Source: Oopsacas minuta
Taxonomy: Eukaryota > Porifera > Hexactinellida > Lyssacinosida > Leucopsacidae
Length of the DNA stretch: 64,000 nucleotides
Reading direction: 5' to 3'
Assembly: GCA_024704765.1 (NCBI GenBank)
Contig: JAKMXF010000144.1
Location: forward strand, 310,001 to 374,000
A model generated the notes under the pieces. The model had not been told where the DNA came from. It did no database searches and worked only from the letters and a program-made list of their open reading frames with translations. Below are positions 62,432 through 64,000 of this stretch, piece after piece (the first letter of the stretch is position 1; each line of letters opens with the position of its first letter). The position numbers and the translations under genes were made by a program.

Positions 62432-64000
62432 TTATACATCACTTTCGAAAATGAATTTCTGCCTTAGAAGTGTAATCTTAGGAGCTCTTATTGGAGCAGG
62501 TTCAATAGGAAATTCTGTAATAGAAGCTAATGCTGTAGATGTATATGAATGTTTAAGAGATCGCACGGAGAGTTTTCGTCTAGGTTCTGCAGGGTGTATA
62601 TCTTCGAAATCTCCAATTAATTCACTTTCTCCTGTACTCGCCTCATCCTCATTGTCTGAATTCTCAATAGTTACATATTTCCGCATGTAATCTCTAAGCT
62701 TTAACAAGACCTGGATCATTTTAAGTGCGTGAATTAGAGAAGTTTGAATGTGTTCGTCAACATTAAGGGTGTCATGCTCATTCCAATTCTTATCGCGAGC
62801 ATGTTTCATTTTTTCTTGAAAAAACTTACATTTCACAGTATCCATGTTTTTCTTCATTTGCTTAGTGTCAGTCTCTGATAGATAAGTTTTGGTAATTATG
62901 TCTAGATCTCTTCTCAAGATAACTAGGCAATGGACAAAGCCAATAGTCTTTGCGTCGCCTGTACGCCTCCTCTCATCCACATCTGCAAATAGCTCCTTAA
63001 ACCCAAACGATTCACCTTTCCTAATTATTGTTGGAAATATTTGTCTCTTCTCACTTCCCAGCTGCTCCAAAATAGTAACAGAACCTTTGGTAATAATAAA
63101 CATTTCTTTAGCAACTTCATTATACTGGTAGATGTATTCTCCAGGCAAAAAGTATTGATTTTCCATTCTAGGTATGAGATAGTTGAAGAAACTATGAGTC
63201 ATCTTCTTAAATATTTCCGGTTTGGTTACGATAGCGTAGTAGCTCTCCTTGTAGACATTCAGGCCAAGTTTTTTGGGGAAATATGTCAAAATTGTTTTCT
63301 CCAAAACATCAATTCGGTTATCGTATCCGTACTCGAAATAATCAGCGGCTTTTTCTTGTGAAGGATCTGAAGACGGAATTTTAGATAATCTAAATATTTG
63401 TTTTGCACGCTGGGACTTCACAAGAAATTGATTTCTTTGCCAATTCTTTATTCTAAGTGTTGATACAAACACTGCATAGAGATACGCCATATTCAATGCA
63501 GCAACAAAATGTGTTATAATCATGAAGAGGTATTGACTACTGTTAGTTGGCCTTCCTTGGTTGTGAATGTTTGTAATCATTACGAATCCCCAGTAGAAAG
63601 AGAACAAGATAGGATGAGTTTGAAATTTTCCTTCTATCACTTCAAAGTTTTGGAATATTCCGTTGGTTTCGTAACCTTGAATTCGATAGAAGGAATAGAA
63701 CGCAGAGCCGACGAGGTTAGAGAGTAGGAGAATTTGAAAGAGGGCCTTGAATTGTCGGAATCTTTGAGCAAAAGAAAATTTGCGTTCAATGAGAGAGCCA
63801 AACTGCAAAACTCTCCATATCTTCAAAAGTCTAAGAATTCGGAAATAAGGGTACGTGAAATCAGGAAAGAAGTACCGGACAACATCCACGAAAGGGACTA
63901 TTATCGAAAGTAGATCCACCCAGAAGGAATAAGTTTTGATATATCGTCTCAGCGTTTCTTTGAAGCTATCAATTCTATGTCCATCTGCTTTAGAAACGAA
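62432..64000 (-). CDS. Cyclic-nucleotide-binding-domain cation channel, CNG/HCN superfamily (partial, cut by right edge)
   Basis: The minus-strand frame is open through position 64000, giving about 522 residues without a start. It begins in S2-S3 (TYSFWVDLLSIIVPFVDVV). S4 is FRILRLLKIWRVLQ with few basic residues, and S5 is ALFQILLLSNLVGSAFY. The pore reads FYWGFVMITNIHNQGRP, where CNG channels have a T-T-I-G-type filter, and S6 follows. The C-linker leads to a CNBD (PGEYIYQYNEVAKEMFIITKG, then GESFGFKELF and RRRTGDAKT). The C-terminal tail is acidic and then Ser-rich. It should be a plasma-membrane channel subunit modulated by cAMP or cGMP, but the filter and binding-pocket residues depart from typical CNG and HCN forms. 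Confidence 0.85.
   Translation of the reverse strand, partial: FVSKADGHRIDSFKETLRRYIKTYSFWVDLLSIIVPFVDVVRYFFPDFTYPYFRILRLLKIWRVLQFGSLIERKFSFAQRFRQFKALFQILLLSNLVGSAFYSFYRIQGYETNGIFQNFEVIEGKFQTHPILFSFYWGFVMITNIHNQGRPTNSSQYLFMIITHFVAALNMAYLYAVFVSTLRIKNWQRNQFLVKSQRAKQIFRLSKIPSSDPSQEKAADYFEYGYDNRIDVLEKTILTYFPKKLGLNVYKESYYAIVTKPEIFKKMTHSFFNYLIPRMENQYFLPGEYIYQYNEVAKEMFIITKGSVTILEQLGSEKRQIFPTIIRKGESFGFKELFADVDERRRTGDAKTIGFVHCLVILRRDLDIITKTYLSETDTKQMKKNMDTVKCKFFQEKMKHARDKNWNEHDTLNVDEHIQTSLIHALKMIQVLLKLRDYMRKYVTIENSDNEDEASTGESELIGDFEDIHPAEPRRKLSVRSLKHSYTSTALASITEFPIEPAPIRAPKITLLRQKFIFESDV

Overview
The window is nuclear DNA from an animal with a compact, AT-rich genome. Genes are split by mostly short GT-AG introns (many 45-80 bases) and sit close together on both strands. 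A laminin gamma chain, a PDZ-GEF (RAPGEF2 type) and a CHD6-9 helicase point to Metazoa. Soluble adenylyl cyclase rules out several reduced lineages such as flies and nematodes. Three very large genes are intronless, many start codons lie just after a splice-acceptor-like TTNNAG, and some same-strand genes are under 200 bases apart. This would fit a sponge-like, possibly glass-sponge, genome with spliced-leader trans-splicing; the species assignment is inference only.

Layout. 1-3.6 kb (minus): the start of an NPC2/ML-domain secreted lipid-binding protein, then ENGASE with an unusual N-terminal membrane anchor. 4.7-8.7 kb (plus): intronless RAPGEF2-like Rap exchange factor. 10.0-12.3 kb: a sulfotransferase. 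12.5-15.5 kb: WDR36/UTP21. 15.7-16.3 kb: a small membrane coiled-coil protein. 17.3-28.2 kb: Ser/Pro-rich exons that may form one gene whose first intron would hold an intronless ADCY10 (19.2-24.7 kb). 28.5-29.9 kb: ELOVL6 and SNRPF. 29.9-30.3 kb (minus): a possible 92-residue gene squeezed between SNRPF and laminin. 30.3-39.9 kb (plus): a tight run of laminin gamma, C1orf131/Faf1-like, LRP2BP, a small MGN-start protein and an MFSD8-like transporter. 40.3-45.6 kb: intronless CHD6-9/Kismet-type remodeller. 46-49.9 kb: two coiled-coil genes, the first TNIP-like with two possible C-termini. 50.2 kb: NAA10. 51.1-52.0 kb (minus): PGP-type phosphatase. 52.2-59.3 kb: NPEPPS aminopeptidase, whose 3.8-kb third intron holds two antisense genes, a PAM17-like mitochondrial import subunit and an EPB41L5-like FERM protein. 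59.6-61.8 kb (minus): CDKL1 and RWDD1. 62.4 kb to the right edge (minus): a cyclic-nucleotide-binding ion channel with an atypical pore, cut by the window.

Most genes are unrelated housekeeping, signalling or matrix genes. Three proteins with cyclic-nucleotide links (the PDZ-GEF with cNMP-fold domains, soluble adenylyl cyclase and the CNBD channel) share the window, but they are far apart and no functional unit can be claimed. Mobile DNA consists of short non-autonomous elements: a Tc1/pogo-like MITE family with all five copies in introns, a second pogo-like element, and several hAT-like fragments. No tRNA, rRNA, CRISPR or prokaryotic features were seen.
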